Assembly: GCA_036274675.1 (NCBI GenBank)
Contig: DASUFE010000011.1
Location: 1 to 55,363, forward strand
Direction: 5' to 3'
Source: DASUFE01 sp036274675
Lineage (GTDB): Bacteria > Pseudomonadota > Gammaproteobacteria > HTCC5015
DNA: 55,363 nucleotides
Part shown: one piece after another, positions 1 to 8,113 of the stretch
Layout of the letters: each line of letters starts with the position of its first letter
Numbering within the stretch: position 1 is the stretch's first letter
Made by a program: the position numbers and the translations under genes
The notes under the pieces: model-generated
What the model was told of the DNA's origin: nothing
Seen by the model: the letters and a program-made list of their open reading frames with translations, nothing else
The model's database searches: none

Positions 1-341
1 ACGTAGAACATCATGCTGGTATCGCCGTGGTATCCGTCCTTGATAACTGTGATATCGATATTGATGATATCGCCGTTTTTGAGCACCCTTTCCCCGGGAA
101 TACCGTGGCAGACCTGGTGGTTCACCGAGGTGCAGATCGATTTGGGAAATCCCTGGTAATTAAGAGGGGCCGGTATGGCCTGCTGGGTATTGACGATATA
201 GTCATGACAGATCCGGTCCAGCTCTCCGGTGGTAATCCCGGCTTTGACCTGTGGGGCAATCATTTCCAGCACTGCGGCGGCGAGGCGCCCTGCGATGCGC
301 ATTTTGCCGATTTCTTCCGCTGTTTTTATGGATACCGTCAT
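1..341 (-). CDS. map: Methionine aminopeptidase type I, N-terminal part (runs off the window)
   Basis: Removes the initiator methionine from new proteins in the cytoplasm. The reverse strand from the ATG at 341 reads MTVSIKTAEEIGKMRIAGRL and continues with ELDRICHDYI, YQGFPKSICTSVN, VCHGIPGE and NIDITVIKDGYHGDTS, which follow the E. coli Map N-terminus almost residue for residue. About 113 residues are present; the C-terminal metal ligands lie outside the window. It is transcribed away from rpsB, the usual divergent map/rpsB arrangement. The + strand reading over this stretch is only its shadow. Confidence 0.95.
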   Translation of the reverse strand, partial: MTVSIKTAEEIGKMRIAGRLAAAVLEMIAPQVKAGITTGELDRICHDYIVNTQQAIPAPLNYQGFPKSICTSVNHQVCHGIPGERVLKNGDIINIDITVIKDGYHGDTSMMFY

Positions 342-466
342 TAAACTGGGCCTGATTTACAGCCCGCCATTGTAGCCTATGCCGGCGGCGGGCGGTATTT
401 TCAGAGGCACTGCCGCGGTTCTACCCTAAAAAATACTGAAATCAACGGTTTAGATTGTCGTACGGG

Positions 467-495
467 TTGTTGGTCCGGCCCGATTATGGTATAAA
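467..495 (+). promoter_or_regulatory. Candidate sigma70 promoter for rpsB-tsf
   Basis: TTGTTG (467-472) and TATAAA (490-495) are separated by 17 bases, in the 323-bp gap between the divergent map and rpsB genes. It would give an rpsB leader of roughly 160 bases. The -10 is good, the -35 only moderate. Promoter identity is inferred from spacing and position. Confidence 0.5.
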
Positions 496-664
496 GCGCG
501 CGCATCCTCCGGAATCGGGGGGCGCAAAATTCGCACACATTTCCGGCACATGCGACGGGGTGCCTGCTTCGGCGGGTCATTGCATGGGGAGTGTGGAGGC
601 ATCAACCCAAGAGGGTCGGCCGTTCTGCAAACCGGCTCCCTCGCTACAATCAGGAGATTAGGCC
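496..664 (+). promoter_or_regulatory. rpsB 5' leader region
   Basis: This untranslated stretch of about 165 bases has no convincing gene. It ends with a good ribosome binding site, AGGAG, about eight bases before the rpsB ATG. In E. coli the rpsB leader carries a structured site by which S2 represses its own synthesis; a long leader here is compatible with the same control, but I did not fold it and do not claim the motif. The rest of the gap (342-466) should hold the map promoter. Confidence 0.3.
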
Positions 665-1609
665 ATGGCCAACGTCACGATGCGCCAGATGTTAGAGGCT
701 GGCGTGCATTTCGGGCATCAGTCCCGTTACTGGAATCCGAAGATGAAAGCGTACATCTTCGGTGAACGCAACAAGATCCATATCATTAACCTCGAAAAGA
801 CCGTACCGTTGTTCAACGATGCGATGAATTTCGTATCCCGCATGGCGGCGCGCAACGGCAAGATACTGTTCGTGGGCACCAAACGGGCGGCCCGCGATGT
901 GATCCAGGAAGAGGCCCGCCGCTGCGGTATGCCCTATGTGAACCATCGCTGGCTGGGCGGCATGTTGACTAACTTCCAGACGGTCAAGCAATCCATTAAC
1001 AGGCTCAAAGAACTTGAGGCGATGATCGCCGACAACTCAATCGAACGCGTGAACAAGAAGGAAGGCCTGGGCCTGAAGCGCGAACTGGAAAAGCTTGAGC
1101 GCAGTCTGGGCGGAATCAAGGATATGGAGCGTCTGCCGGACGTGCTGTTCATCATCGACGTCGGGCACGAGAAGATCGCCGTACAAGAGGCGCGCAAGCT
1201 CGGAATTCCCGTGGTGGCGATCGTGGACACCAATAATTCCGTCGACGGCATCGATTATGTAATCCCCGGCAACGATGACGCCATCGGCGCCATCAAGCTG
1301 TATTCCGTTGCGGCCGCCGACGCGGTCCTCGATGGCAAACAGAGTGCCCAGCTGCAACGAGTCGCGGAAGCGCCTGAAGAGGGCGAGGGCAAGGCGGCGA
1401 AGAAGGTCGTCAGCAAGAAAGCCGGTGGCAAACTGGCCGATAAAAAATCTGAACCCGCCGCCGAAGGCGCTGCCCAAGACCAGCACGCGGACGCCGGCGG
1501 TGACGAAGCCGAGGGCAAAAAAGACCCGGCCGCAAGAAAGGTCGCCCCCAAGAAGAAGGCGACGGTAAAGAAAAATGGCAAGGATGGGGATGAGTCCTCC
1601 GACGAATAA
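665..1609 (+). CDS. rpsB: 30S ribosomal protein S2 with long charged C-terminal tail
   Basis: Small-subunit protein S2, needed to load S1 and for initiation. The N-terminus MANVTMRQMLEAGVHFGHQ, then FVGTKRAARD, NHRWLGGMLTNF and IPVVAIVDTN are diagnostic. Length is 314 residues against about 241 in E. coli. The excess is a tail after about residue 240, rich in Lys, Ala, Glu and Asp, with repeated AAKK, KKAGGK and APKKK blocks, ending DGDESSDE. Such a tail is probably disordered and may contact rRNA. The reading frame is open through it, so it is unlikely to be a sequencing error. First gene of the rpsB-tsf unit. Confidence 0.97.
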   Translation: MANVTMRQMLEAGVHFGHQSRYWNPKMKAYIFGERNKIHIINLEKTVPLFNDAMNFVSRMAARNGKILFVGTKRAARDVIQEEARRCGMPYVNHRWLGGMLTNFQTVKQSINRLKELEAMIADNSIERVNKKEGLGLKRELEKLERSLGGIKDMERLPDVLFIIDVGHEKIAVQEARKLGIPVVAIVDTNNSVDGIDYVIPGNDDAIGAIKLYSVAAADAVLDGKQSAQLQRVAEAPEEGEGKAAKKVVSKKAGGKLADKKSEPAAEGAAQDQHADAGGDEAEGKKDPAARKVAPKKKATVKKNGKDGDESSDE

Positions 1610-1650
1610 GTCGCGGGAGTGTTTAAATCGATTCAGATTCGAGGTGTGAA

Positions 1651-2529
1651 ATGCAAATTACTGCCGCGATGGTAAAGGAACTGCGCGAACTTACGGGCGC
1701 GGGCATGATGGAATGCAAGAAGGCGCTGACCGAGGCGGGCGGTAATACCGAAGCCGCGATCGAGTGGATGCGCAAGAACGGCCTGGCCAAGGCCGACAAG
1801 AAGGCCGGCCGCGTGGCGGCCGAAGGCGTGATCGCGCTGGCGACCGCGAAAGACCAGAAAGCCGCCTGCATGATCGAGATAAACTGTGAAACCGATTTTG
1901 TAGCCCGCGGCGACGACTTCCGTAATTTCGTCGATCAGGTTTCGGCGGTTGCCCTGGAAAAGGCTCCGGCCGACCTGGATGCGCTGCTCAAACTGCCGCT
2001 CAAGGACGGTACCGTCATTGAAACCCAGCGCAAGGCGCTGGTGGCGAAGATCGGCGAGAATATCCAGATCCGCCGCTTCGTTCGTATTGCATCCCAAGGC
2101 GTCGTGGGCGCGTACTCGCACGGCGGGCGTATCGGAGTGCTGGTCGAAATGGTCGGTGGTGATATCAATCTTGCGAAGGATATTGCCATGCATGTCGCGG
2201 CCAGCCGCCCGGTCTGCGTTTCGGAAAACGACGTTCCGGCGGAACACCTGCAGAAAGAAAAGGAAATCCTGGTGGCCCAGGCCGCGCAGAGCGGCAAGAC
2301 CGGCGATATCGTCGAAAAAATGGTGCAGGGGCGTCTCAAGAAATATCTGGCCGAAGTCACCCTGCTGGGCCAGCCCTTCGTCAAGGATCCTGACCAGAGC
2401 GTCGGCAAGCTGCTGAAAGCGGCTGCCGCGACCGTCAAATCGTTCCATCGTTTTGAAGTCGGCGAGGGAATCGAGAAGAAAGAAGAAAATTTCGCCGAAG
2501 AAGTAATGGCGGCGGTTCGGGCCGGTTAG
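1651..2529 (+). CDS. tsf: Elongation factor Ts
   Basis: Guanine nucleotide exchange factor for EF-Tu. The N-terminal UBA-like start MQITAAMVKELRELTGAGMM is followed by CKKALTEAGG, the exchange motif INCETDFVARGDDF, and ASRPVCVSENDVP. Its 292 residues are close to the usual 280-295. It lies 41 bases after rpsB with a GAGGTG ribosome binding site just upstream, and is followed by a strong terminator, so rpsB-tsf forms one transcription unit. Confidence 0.97.
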   Translation: MQITAAMVKELRELTGAGMMECKKALTEAGGNTEAAIEWMRKNGLAKADKKAGRVAAEGVIALATAKDQKAACMIEINCETDFVARGDDFRNFVDQVSAVALEKAPADLDALLKLPLKDGTVIETQRKALVAKIGENIQIRRFVRIASQGVVGAYSHGGRIGVLVEMVGGDINLAKDIAMHVAASRPVCVSENDVPAEHLQKEKEILVAQAAQSGKTGDIVEKMVQGRLKKYLAEVTLLGQPFVKDPDQSVGKLLKAAAATVKSFHRFEVGEGIEKKEENFAEEVMAAVRAG

Positions 2530-2548
2530 TCCCGGCGATCGGTGTAAG

Positions 2549-2577
2549 GACGCGGCTCATTGGCCGCGTCTTTGTTT
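2549..2577 (+). terminator. Rho-independent terminator after tsf
   Basis: A perfect 8-bp stem, GACGCGGC (2549-2556) with GCCGCGTC (2563-2570) around a six-base loop, runs straight into TTTGTTT. It sits 20 bases after the tsf stop and separates rpsB-tsf from the pyrH unit. Confidence 0.85.
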
Positions 2578-2659
2578 AGAGCCCGTCTCACAAATGTCAC
2601 GAGTGCCGTGTGCGCGGGGCGGAGCCCGGCGTAGAAACAGCTTAACCGAGTGAGGCAAC

Positions 2660-3403
2660 ATGCCTGAGCAGATGGCGGAAAAAACCAAGTACAAACGGAT
2701 TTTGCTCAAGTTAAGCGGCGAGGCCCTCATGGGCGACCTGTCCTACGGAATCGATCCGAAGGTGATAAACAGGATTGCCGGTGATATCAAGGCGGCGCAC
2801 GCATGCGGCGTCCAGATCGCCGTCGTCATCGGGGGCGGTAATATCTTCCGCGGCGCGGGATTGGCTGAGGCGGGTATGGACCGCGTGACAGGGGACCACA
2901 TGGGTATGCTGGCCACCGTCATCAACTCGCTGGCGCTGCAGGATGCGCTCGAAAACATGGGGATGTACTGCCGGGTGATGTCTGCCATCAAAATCAACCA
3001 GGTCTGCGAAGACTATATCCGCCGCCGCGCGGTGCGGCATCTCGAGAAGAGCAGAATTGTCATTTTTGCCGGCGGTACCGGCAATCCGTTTTTCACCACC
3101 GATTCCGCCGCCAGCCTGCGCGCCATAGAGATCGAGGCGGATCTGATGCTGAAGGCGACCAAGGTGGACGGTGTTTACGACAGCGATCCCAAGCGGAATC
3201 CGGCCGCGAAACGTTACAGCAGGCTGACTTATGACAAGGCGCTCGCTTCCAAATTGGGTGTCATGGATGCGACCGCGATGGTGATGTGCCGCGATTACAA
3301 CATGCCGATCCGGGTGTTCGATATGAACGAACCCGAGGCGCTGGTTCAGATTATCGCCGGCAAACCGATTGGTACCGTAGTAGAGCGGGGAGATGAAGCA
3401 TGA
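2660..3403 (+). CDS. pyrH: Uridylate kinase (UMP kinase)
   Basis: Converts UMP to UDP with ATP in pyrimidine synthesis; a cytoplasmic hexamer of the amino acid kinase fold. KRILLKLSGEALMG near the N-terminus, VIGGGNIFRGAGL, GTGNPFFTTDSAASLRA and KVDGVYDSDPK are all present. Length 247 fits the family. An alternative start is the Met four codons in (MAEKTKYK), which would match other PyrH N-termini better. A GAGG motif precedes the first ATG. Its stop overlaps the frr start (ATGA). Confidence 0.96.
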   Translation: MPEQMAEKTKYKRILLKLSGEALMGDLSYGIDPKVINRIAGDIKAAHACGVQIAVVIGGGNIFRGAGLAEAGMDRVTGDHMGMLATVINSLALQDALENMGMYCRVMSAIKINQVCEDYIRRRAVRHLEKSRIVIFAGGTGNPFFTTDSAASLRAIEIEADLMLKATKVDGVYDSDPKRNPAAKRYSRLTYDKALASKLGVMDATAMVMCRDYNMPIRVFDMNEPEALVQIIAGKPIGTVVERGDEA

Positions 3404-3957
3404 TCGAGAATGTGAAGAAAGACAACGAAAACCGCATGAAAAAAAGCATTGAGACCTTCAGCGGCGAACTGTCCAGGATGCGTACGGGCCGCGCCCATCC
3501 CAGCCTGCTGGAACACGTCATGGTGGATTATTACGGCAACAAGACGCCCGTCAACCAGGTGGGTAACGTCGCGGCCGAGGATCCGCGGACATTGAGCATC
3601 ACGCCCTGGGACAAGAACATGGTTCCGGTCATCGAAAAGGCTATCATGAATGCCGGGCTCGGTCTGAACCCTGTGACCGCCGGTAACGTGATACGGATCC
3701 CGATGCCGGCGCTGAATGAGGAACGACGCCGTGAATTCGTGAAACTCGTGAAACATGAAGCCGAGAATGCGCGCGTCGCCGTGCGCAATATCCGGCGCGA
3801 CGCCAACAACGAAATAAAGAAACTGTTGAAGGATAAAAAGATCACCGAGGACGACGAGCGCAAGGCCCAGGACGCGATACAGAAACTGACGGACAAGTAC
3901 ATCGCCGAAATCGACAAGTTGCTCGAAAAAAAGGAAAAGGACTTGATGGAAGTCTGA
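3400..3957 (+). CDS. frr: Ribosome recycling factor
   Basis: Splits the post-termination ribosome together with EF-G. Its 185 residues match the family exactly. ELSRMRTGRAHPSLLEHV, ITPWDKNM, LTEERR-like LNEERRREFVKL and VAVRNIRRDAN are classic motifs of the three-helix bundle. The start overlaps the pyrH stop by four bases, so translation is probably coupled. The next gene, uppS, begins eight bases after the stop. Confidence 0.97.
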   Translation: MIENVKKDNENRMKKSIETFSGELSRMRTGRAHPSLLEHVMVDYYGNKTPVNQVGNVAAEDPRTLSITPWDKNMVPVIEKAIMNAGLGLNPVTAGNVIRIPMPALNEERRREFVKLVKHEAENARVAVRNIRRDANNEIKKLLKDKKITEDDERKAQDAIQKLTDKYIAEIDKLLEKKEKDLMEV

Positions 3958-3965
3958 GCGAGCCT

Positions 3966-4709
3966 ATGCTGCAGCGGTTGAAACATTTGGCGATCATCAT
4001 GGATGGCAACGGCCGTTGGGCCAAAAGCCGCGGCCTGCCGCGCAATGCCGGGCACAAGGCCGGTCTTGAATCCGTATTTAACGTTCTGCAGGCTTGCGAA
4101 CGGCACCAGATCGAAAATCTGACACTGTTTGCGTTCAGCAGCGAGAATTGGCGCCGCCCGAAATCAGAAGTCCGACTGTTGATGGACCTGTTCATCGCCA
4201 CGTTGAACAAGGAGCTGGACAAGCTCAACGAAAAGAACGTGAGCCTGCGTTTCATAGGAAACATTGACGCTTTCGAGCCGCGCCTGCGCGATTCGATCCG
4301 GCAGGCCGAGCTGAAGACACGACAGAATACCGGTTTGAAGCTCGCGATCGCCGCTAACTACGGCGGACGCTGGGATATTGCGCAAGCCGCAGCCAGGATC
4401 GCCGAGGATGTGCGCACCGGCAAGCTTGCGCCGACTGATGTAACGCCGGAGCTTTTCGGCGCCTATGTTTGCCTGGCCGATACTCCGGAACCGGATCTCT
4501 TGATCCGCACGGGCGGCGAATGCCGCATCAGCAATTTTCTGAATTGGCAACTGGCCTATACCGAACTGTATTTCACGGATTGTTTATGGCCCGATTTCGG
4601 CCCCGAACAGCTGGATCAGGCGGTCGTCTGGTTTACGGGACGCCAGCGACGGTTCGGTCAGACCCCGGAACAGGTCGCAGCCGGCACACCACGGTTGCGG
4701 CATGCTTAA
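3966..4709 (+). CDS. uppS: Undecaprenyl diphosphate synthase (cis-prenyltransferase)
   Basis: Condenses isopentenyl units onto farnesyl diphosphate to make the C55 carrier lipid for peptidoglycan and O-antigen. The motif IIMDGNGRWAKSRGLPR holds the catalytic Asp at residue 13. FAFSSENWRRP and LIRTGGECRISNFLNWQ, with the RxSNF diphosphate motif, are present. Length is 247. It starts eight bases after frr and overlaps cdsA by eight bases, so it lies in the envelope lipid operon. Confidence 0.96.
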   Translation: MLQRLKHLAIIMDGNGRWAKSRGLPRNAGHKAGLESVFNVLQACERHQIENLTLFAFSSENWRRPKSEVRLLMDLFIATLNKELDKLNEKNVSLRFIGNIDAFEPRLRDSIRQAELKTRQNTGLKLAIAANYGGRWDIAQAAARIAEDVRTGKLAPTDVTPELFGAYVCLADTPEPDLLIRTGGECRISNFLNWQLAYTELYFTDCLWPDFGPEQLDQAVVWFTGRQRRFGQTPEQVAAGTPRLRHA

Positions 4710-5511
4710 ACAGCGCATCCTGACGATAGCGGTTGCGGCGCCGGTCTTTATCGCGCTGGTGCTGTATTCCTCAACCCCGATTTTTTCATACGCCATTCTG
4801 TTGCTGCTGTTGCCGGCGGCTTACGAGTGGGCGCGTCTCAGCGGGTTACGATCGGTCGCGGCCTGCGCCTGCTACGCCATACTGCATGCAGGTTTGATCC
4901 TGCTCGCGATGCGGCTTCCGCTCCCGGAAAGCTATCGCACCTGGATTTACGCCGCCGCCTTATGCTGGTGGCTGGTCGCCGGCGTCTGGCTCATCGCCTA
5001 TCAGCGCAGCCGGTTTGTCGTTCGTTCGCGAGTCTTGAAACTGATCATAGGGCTGCTCACCCTGTTGCCGCCCTGGTTTGCGCTGACTGCGATCCATGCT
5101 GCGCCCGCCTCGGGTCCGCGGTGGGTATTGCTGCTGTTCCTGCTGGTATGGGCCGCCGATATCGGCGCCTATATCGCCGGCAAACTGTATGGGCGCACCA
5201 AGCTCGCCCCCGCCATCAGCCCGGGTAAAACACTCGAAGGCCTGGCCGGCGGCCTGATCGGCGCGGCGATTGTAGTCGCGATCGCCTCCTTTTATTTCGA
5301 TTCGCCCGTACTGCCCTTGACCCTGCTTGGAATAGCGACCGCCGCGTTTTCCGTGATCGGCGACCTGTTCGAGAGTCTGATGAAACGCATGGCGGACGTA
5401 AAGGACAGCGGCTCTCTGTTACCCGGTCACGGTGGAGTGCTCGACCGTATCGATAGTATGACCATCGCGGCCCCTTTGTTCGCTTTGGGCTGTTTCCACT
5501 GGATTGTTTGA
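4702..5511 (+). CDS. cdsA: Phosphatidate cytidylyltransferase (CDP-diglyceride synthase)
   Basis: Integral inner-membrane enzyme making CDP-diacylglycerol from CTP and phosphatidic acid. It has 269 residues with about seven to eight hydrophobic segments. The family signature near the C-terminus is intact: SLMKRMADVKDSGSL followed by PGHGGVLDRIDS. ADIGAYIAGKLYGRTKLAP and SPGKTLEG are also typical. It overlaps uppS by eight bases and is followed by dxr after 18 bases. Confidence 0.96.
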   Translation: MLKQRILTIAVAAPVFIALVLYSSTPIFSYAILLLLLPAAYEWARLSGLRSVAACACYAILHAGLILLAMRLPLPESYRTWIYAAALCWWLVAGVWLIAYQRSRFVVRSRVLKLIIGLLTLLPPWFALTAIHAAPASGPRWVLLLFLLVWAADIGAYIAGKLYGRTKLAPAISPGKTLEGLAGGLIGAAIVVAIASFYFDSPVLPLTLLGIATAAFSVIGDLFESLMKRMADVKDSGSLLPGHGGVLDRIDSMTIAAPLFALGCFHWIV

Positions 5512-5529
5512 GGCCATCGTTCAAGTGCC

Positions 5530-6726
5530 ATGACCGCTTGCAGAAACATCACAATCCTGGGGTCCACCGGCACCATCGGCATCAATACCCTGGATGTCAT
5601 TTCGCGGAATCCGGATCGTTACCGTGTGTTCGCCCTGACGGCCAATTCGGATTCCGGAAAAATGTTCGACCAATGCGCGCGCTACCGGCCGGAATATGCC
5701 GTCATGACGGATCCCGCCGGTGCGGAGCAGTTGCAGCGCAAGCTGCGCGCCGAAGGCTTCAGCGGAATCAGCGTACTCTCTGGTGCGGCCGGCCTGGAAA
5801 GGGTCGCGGGCGATTCACGCGTGGATTGCGTCATGGCGGCGATCGTCGGAGCGGCCGGCCTTTTACCGACGCTTGCCGCGGCCCGGGCCGGCAAGCGCGT
5901 TCTGCTGGCGAACAAGGAATCGCTGGTGATGTCCGGCCAGCTGTTCATGGAAACCGTTCGTAACAACGGCGCCACGCTGCTGCCGATCGATAGCGAACAT
6001 AATGCGATCTGGCAATGCGTTCCCTGTTTTGCCGGGGATGGAACCGGCCTGCCGAATGGAGCCATCAGCAAAATATGGCTTACCGCCTCCGGCGGGCCCT
6101 TCAGAAAACTGCCGCTGGAAACGCTGGACGGGGTGACTCCCGAGCAGGCCTGCGCGCATCCCAACTGGAAAATGGGACGTAAAATATCCGTCGATTCGGC
6201 GACCATGATGAACAAGGGCCTCGAGTTGATCGAGGCCCGCTGGTTGTTTGGCACGGAGCCTGAGTCCATACAGGTCGTCCTGCATCCGCAGAGCATCATT
6301 CACTCGATGGTGGCTTATAGCGACGGTTCGGTACTCGCGCAAATGGGCAACCCGGACATGCGAATCCCGATTGCGTACGCTCTTGCCTGGCCGGATCGTA
6401 TTCCGTCTGGCGCGGAACCTCTGGACATTTTCAAGGTCGCAGAACTTAATTTTGAAAGACCGGATTTGCAGCGTTTTCCATGCCTTGGGCTAGCGTATGA
6501 CGCGCTCCGGAGAGGCGGTACCGCAACAACGATTCTCAATGCGGCGAATGAAATAGCTGTCGATAATTTCCTGCAGGGCCGTATCCGGTACACGGATATT
6601 GTCAGGATAGTCGCATCGGCTCTTGAAAACCTGAGCCCCCACGAAGCGGATTCCCTGGAGGCTGTTCTCGAGGACGATAAGTTGACGCGCGCATATGCCA
6701 ATGACCGGATTAACGCGATGCATTAA
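5530..6726 (+). CDS. dxr: 1-deoxy-D-xylulose 5-phosphate reductoisomerase
   Basis: Second step of the MEP isoprenoid pathway, making 2-C-methylerythritol 4-phosphate with NADPH. The N-terminal nucleotide-binding loop is ITILGSTGTIGINTLDV. LLANKESLVMSG, IDSEHNAIWQ, LTASGGPF and DSATMMNKGLELIEARWLF carry the metal and substrate residues. Its 398 residues match the family. ispD and ispF of the same pathway lie 24 kb downstream. Confidence 0.97.
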   Translation: MTACRNITILGSTGTIGINTLDVISRNPDRYRVFALTANSDSGKMFDQCARYRPEYAVMTDPAGAEQLQRKLRAEGFSGISVLSGAAGLERVAGDSRVDCVMAAIVGAAGLLPTLAAARAGKRVLLANKESLVMSGQLFMETVRNNGATLLPIDSEHNAIWQCVPCFAGDGTGLPNGAISKIWLTASGGPFRKLPLETLDGVTPEQACAHPNWKMGRKISVDSATMMNKGLELIEARWLFGTEPESIQVVLHPQSIIHSMVAYSDGSVLAQMGNPDMRIPIAYALAWPDRIPSGAEPLDIFKVAELNFERPDLQRFPCLGLAYDALRRGGTATTILNAANEIAVDNFLQGRIRYTDIVRIVASALENLSPHEADSLEAVLEDDKLTRAYANDRINAMH

Positions 6727-6738
6727 AATGATTCGAGC

Positions 6739-8109
6739 ATGATCAGCGAGTTCCTTACAAGTTTGTTCGCCTTCCTGGTTGCCATCGCGATCCTGGTGGC
6801 GGTGCATGAGTTCGGCCATTTCTGGGTCGCCCGCAAGCTCGGCGTGAAAGTTCTGCGTTTCTCTCTCGGTTTCGGCAAGGTGATATGGCGCCGCCAGCGG
6901 GGTGAAACCGAGTATGTACTGTCGGCCCTGCCTTTGGGCGGTTATGTCAAGATGCTCGGGGAGCGGGATACCGAGGTGCCTGAGCATGAGCGCCATCGCG
7001 CATTCAGTACGCAACCGGTCTGGAAGAGGAGCGCCATAGTCGCGGCGGGTCCACTGTTCAATCTCGGGTTCGCGGCTTTTGTCTACATTTGCGTATTCCT
7101 TGTGGGAGTGCCCGGCACCCGGCCCGTGGTCGGCGAGATCGAGGCCGGTTCCTATGCGGCCGCCGCCGGCTTTGAAAACGGCGACCTCATAGTTACTATC
7201 GGCGGCGAGCCGGTGGAGAGCTGGGAGGATGCGCGCCTGGTGCTGCTCAAGCAGGTCCTGTCGGGTAGCGTTTCCGAGGTATCCGTTGTAGCGTCCGACG
7301 GGCGGCAAGCGACACGCCGGCTTGCGTTCGGCGACAACGAGTTGCTCAAGGACGAGGGCGATATTCTGGAGAATATAGGCATGGCTCCCTGGCGGCCTGC
7401 CGCCAATCTGATTGTCATGGAGCCGCAACCCGGCAGCCCGGCCGAGCGTTCAGGATTGCAGCCGGGCGACCATATTTCGATGGTGGACGGTCAGCCGGTC
7501 CGCTTCTGGAGCGACTGGGTCCGCCTGGTGCAAGCGCACCCGGGCGCGCAGCTCAAGCTGAGCGTTCAACGCAAGGGCGCACCCATCGAGTTAACCATTG
7601 TTACGGAGACGAGACAGGATGGGGAAAAAGCCGTCGGCTCGATCGGAGCGATGGTGCAACTGGAGCCGATCGATTCCGCCGCGTGGGACCGGATGCAACT
7701 GGTAGTGAGTTACCCGCCGCTGCAGTCAGTGATTAAAGGCCTGGACAAGACCTTGGATATGACGCTGTTTTCATTCAAGATCATCGGCAAGCTGGTCGTG
7801 GGGGACGCGTCCCTGAAAAACGTCAGCGGGCCGCTCACCATCGCGGATTACGCGGGCAAGACTCTCAGCATCGATTATCGGATTTTTCTCAACCTGCTGG
7901 CGGTAGTCAGTATCGGGCTCGCGGTATTAAACATACTGCCCATTCCCATGCTGGACGGAGGTCATTTGCTGTATTATGCGATCGAGTTTTTGATCGGCAG
8001 GCCGCTGCCGGAACGCATCCAGATACTGGGGCAGAACATCGGAATTTTCCTGCTGGCCTGTCTTATGTCGCTGGCGTTTTACAACGATATAATGCGATTG
8101 ATGAGATAA
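6739..8109 (+). CDS. rseP: Site-2 zinc metalloprotease (RIP family)
   Basis: Inner-membrane protease; in E. coli it releases sigmaE by cutting RseA after DegS. The zinc site HEFGH is at residues 23-27 in the first membrane helix. Two PDZ regions follow in the periplasmic part, and the LDGGH motif lies near residue 404 in a C-terminal helix. Length 456 is standard. It is followed by bamA after four bases; this pairing, with the envelope stress protease beside outer membrane assembly genes, is conserved. Confidence 0.96.
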   Translation: MISEFLTSLFAFLVAIAILVAVHEFGHFWVARKLGVKVLRFSLGFGKVIWRRQRGETEYVLSALPLGGYVKMLGERDTEVPEHERHRAFSTQPVWKRSAIVAAGPLFNLGFAAFVYICVFLVGVPGTRPVVGEIEAGSYAAAAGFENGDLIVTIGGEPVESWEDARLVLLKQVLSGSVSEVSVVASDGRQATRRLAFGDNELLKDEGDILENIGMAPWRPAANLIVMEPQPGSPAERSGLQPGDHISMVDGQPVRFWSDWVRLVQAHPGAQLKLSVQRKGAPIELTIVTETRQDGEKAVGSIGAMVQLEPIDSAAWDRMQLVVSYPPLQSVIKGLDKTLDMTLFSFKIIGKLVVGDASLKNVSGPLTIADYAGKTLSIDYRIFLNLLAVVSIGLAVLNILPIPMLDGGHLLYYAIEFLIGRPLPERIQILGQNIGIFLLACLMSLAFYNDIMRLMR

Positions 8110-8113
8110 CCAA

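Noticed and set aside
27..344. Forward 105-codon frame at the window start
   Set aside because: Shadow of map, whose reverse-strand translation matches the family closely.
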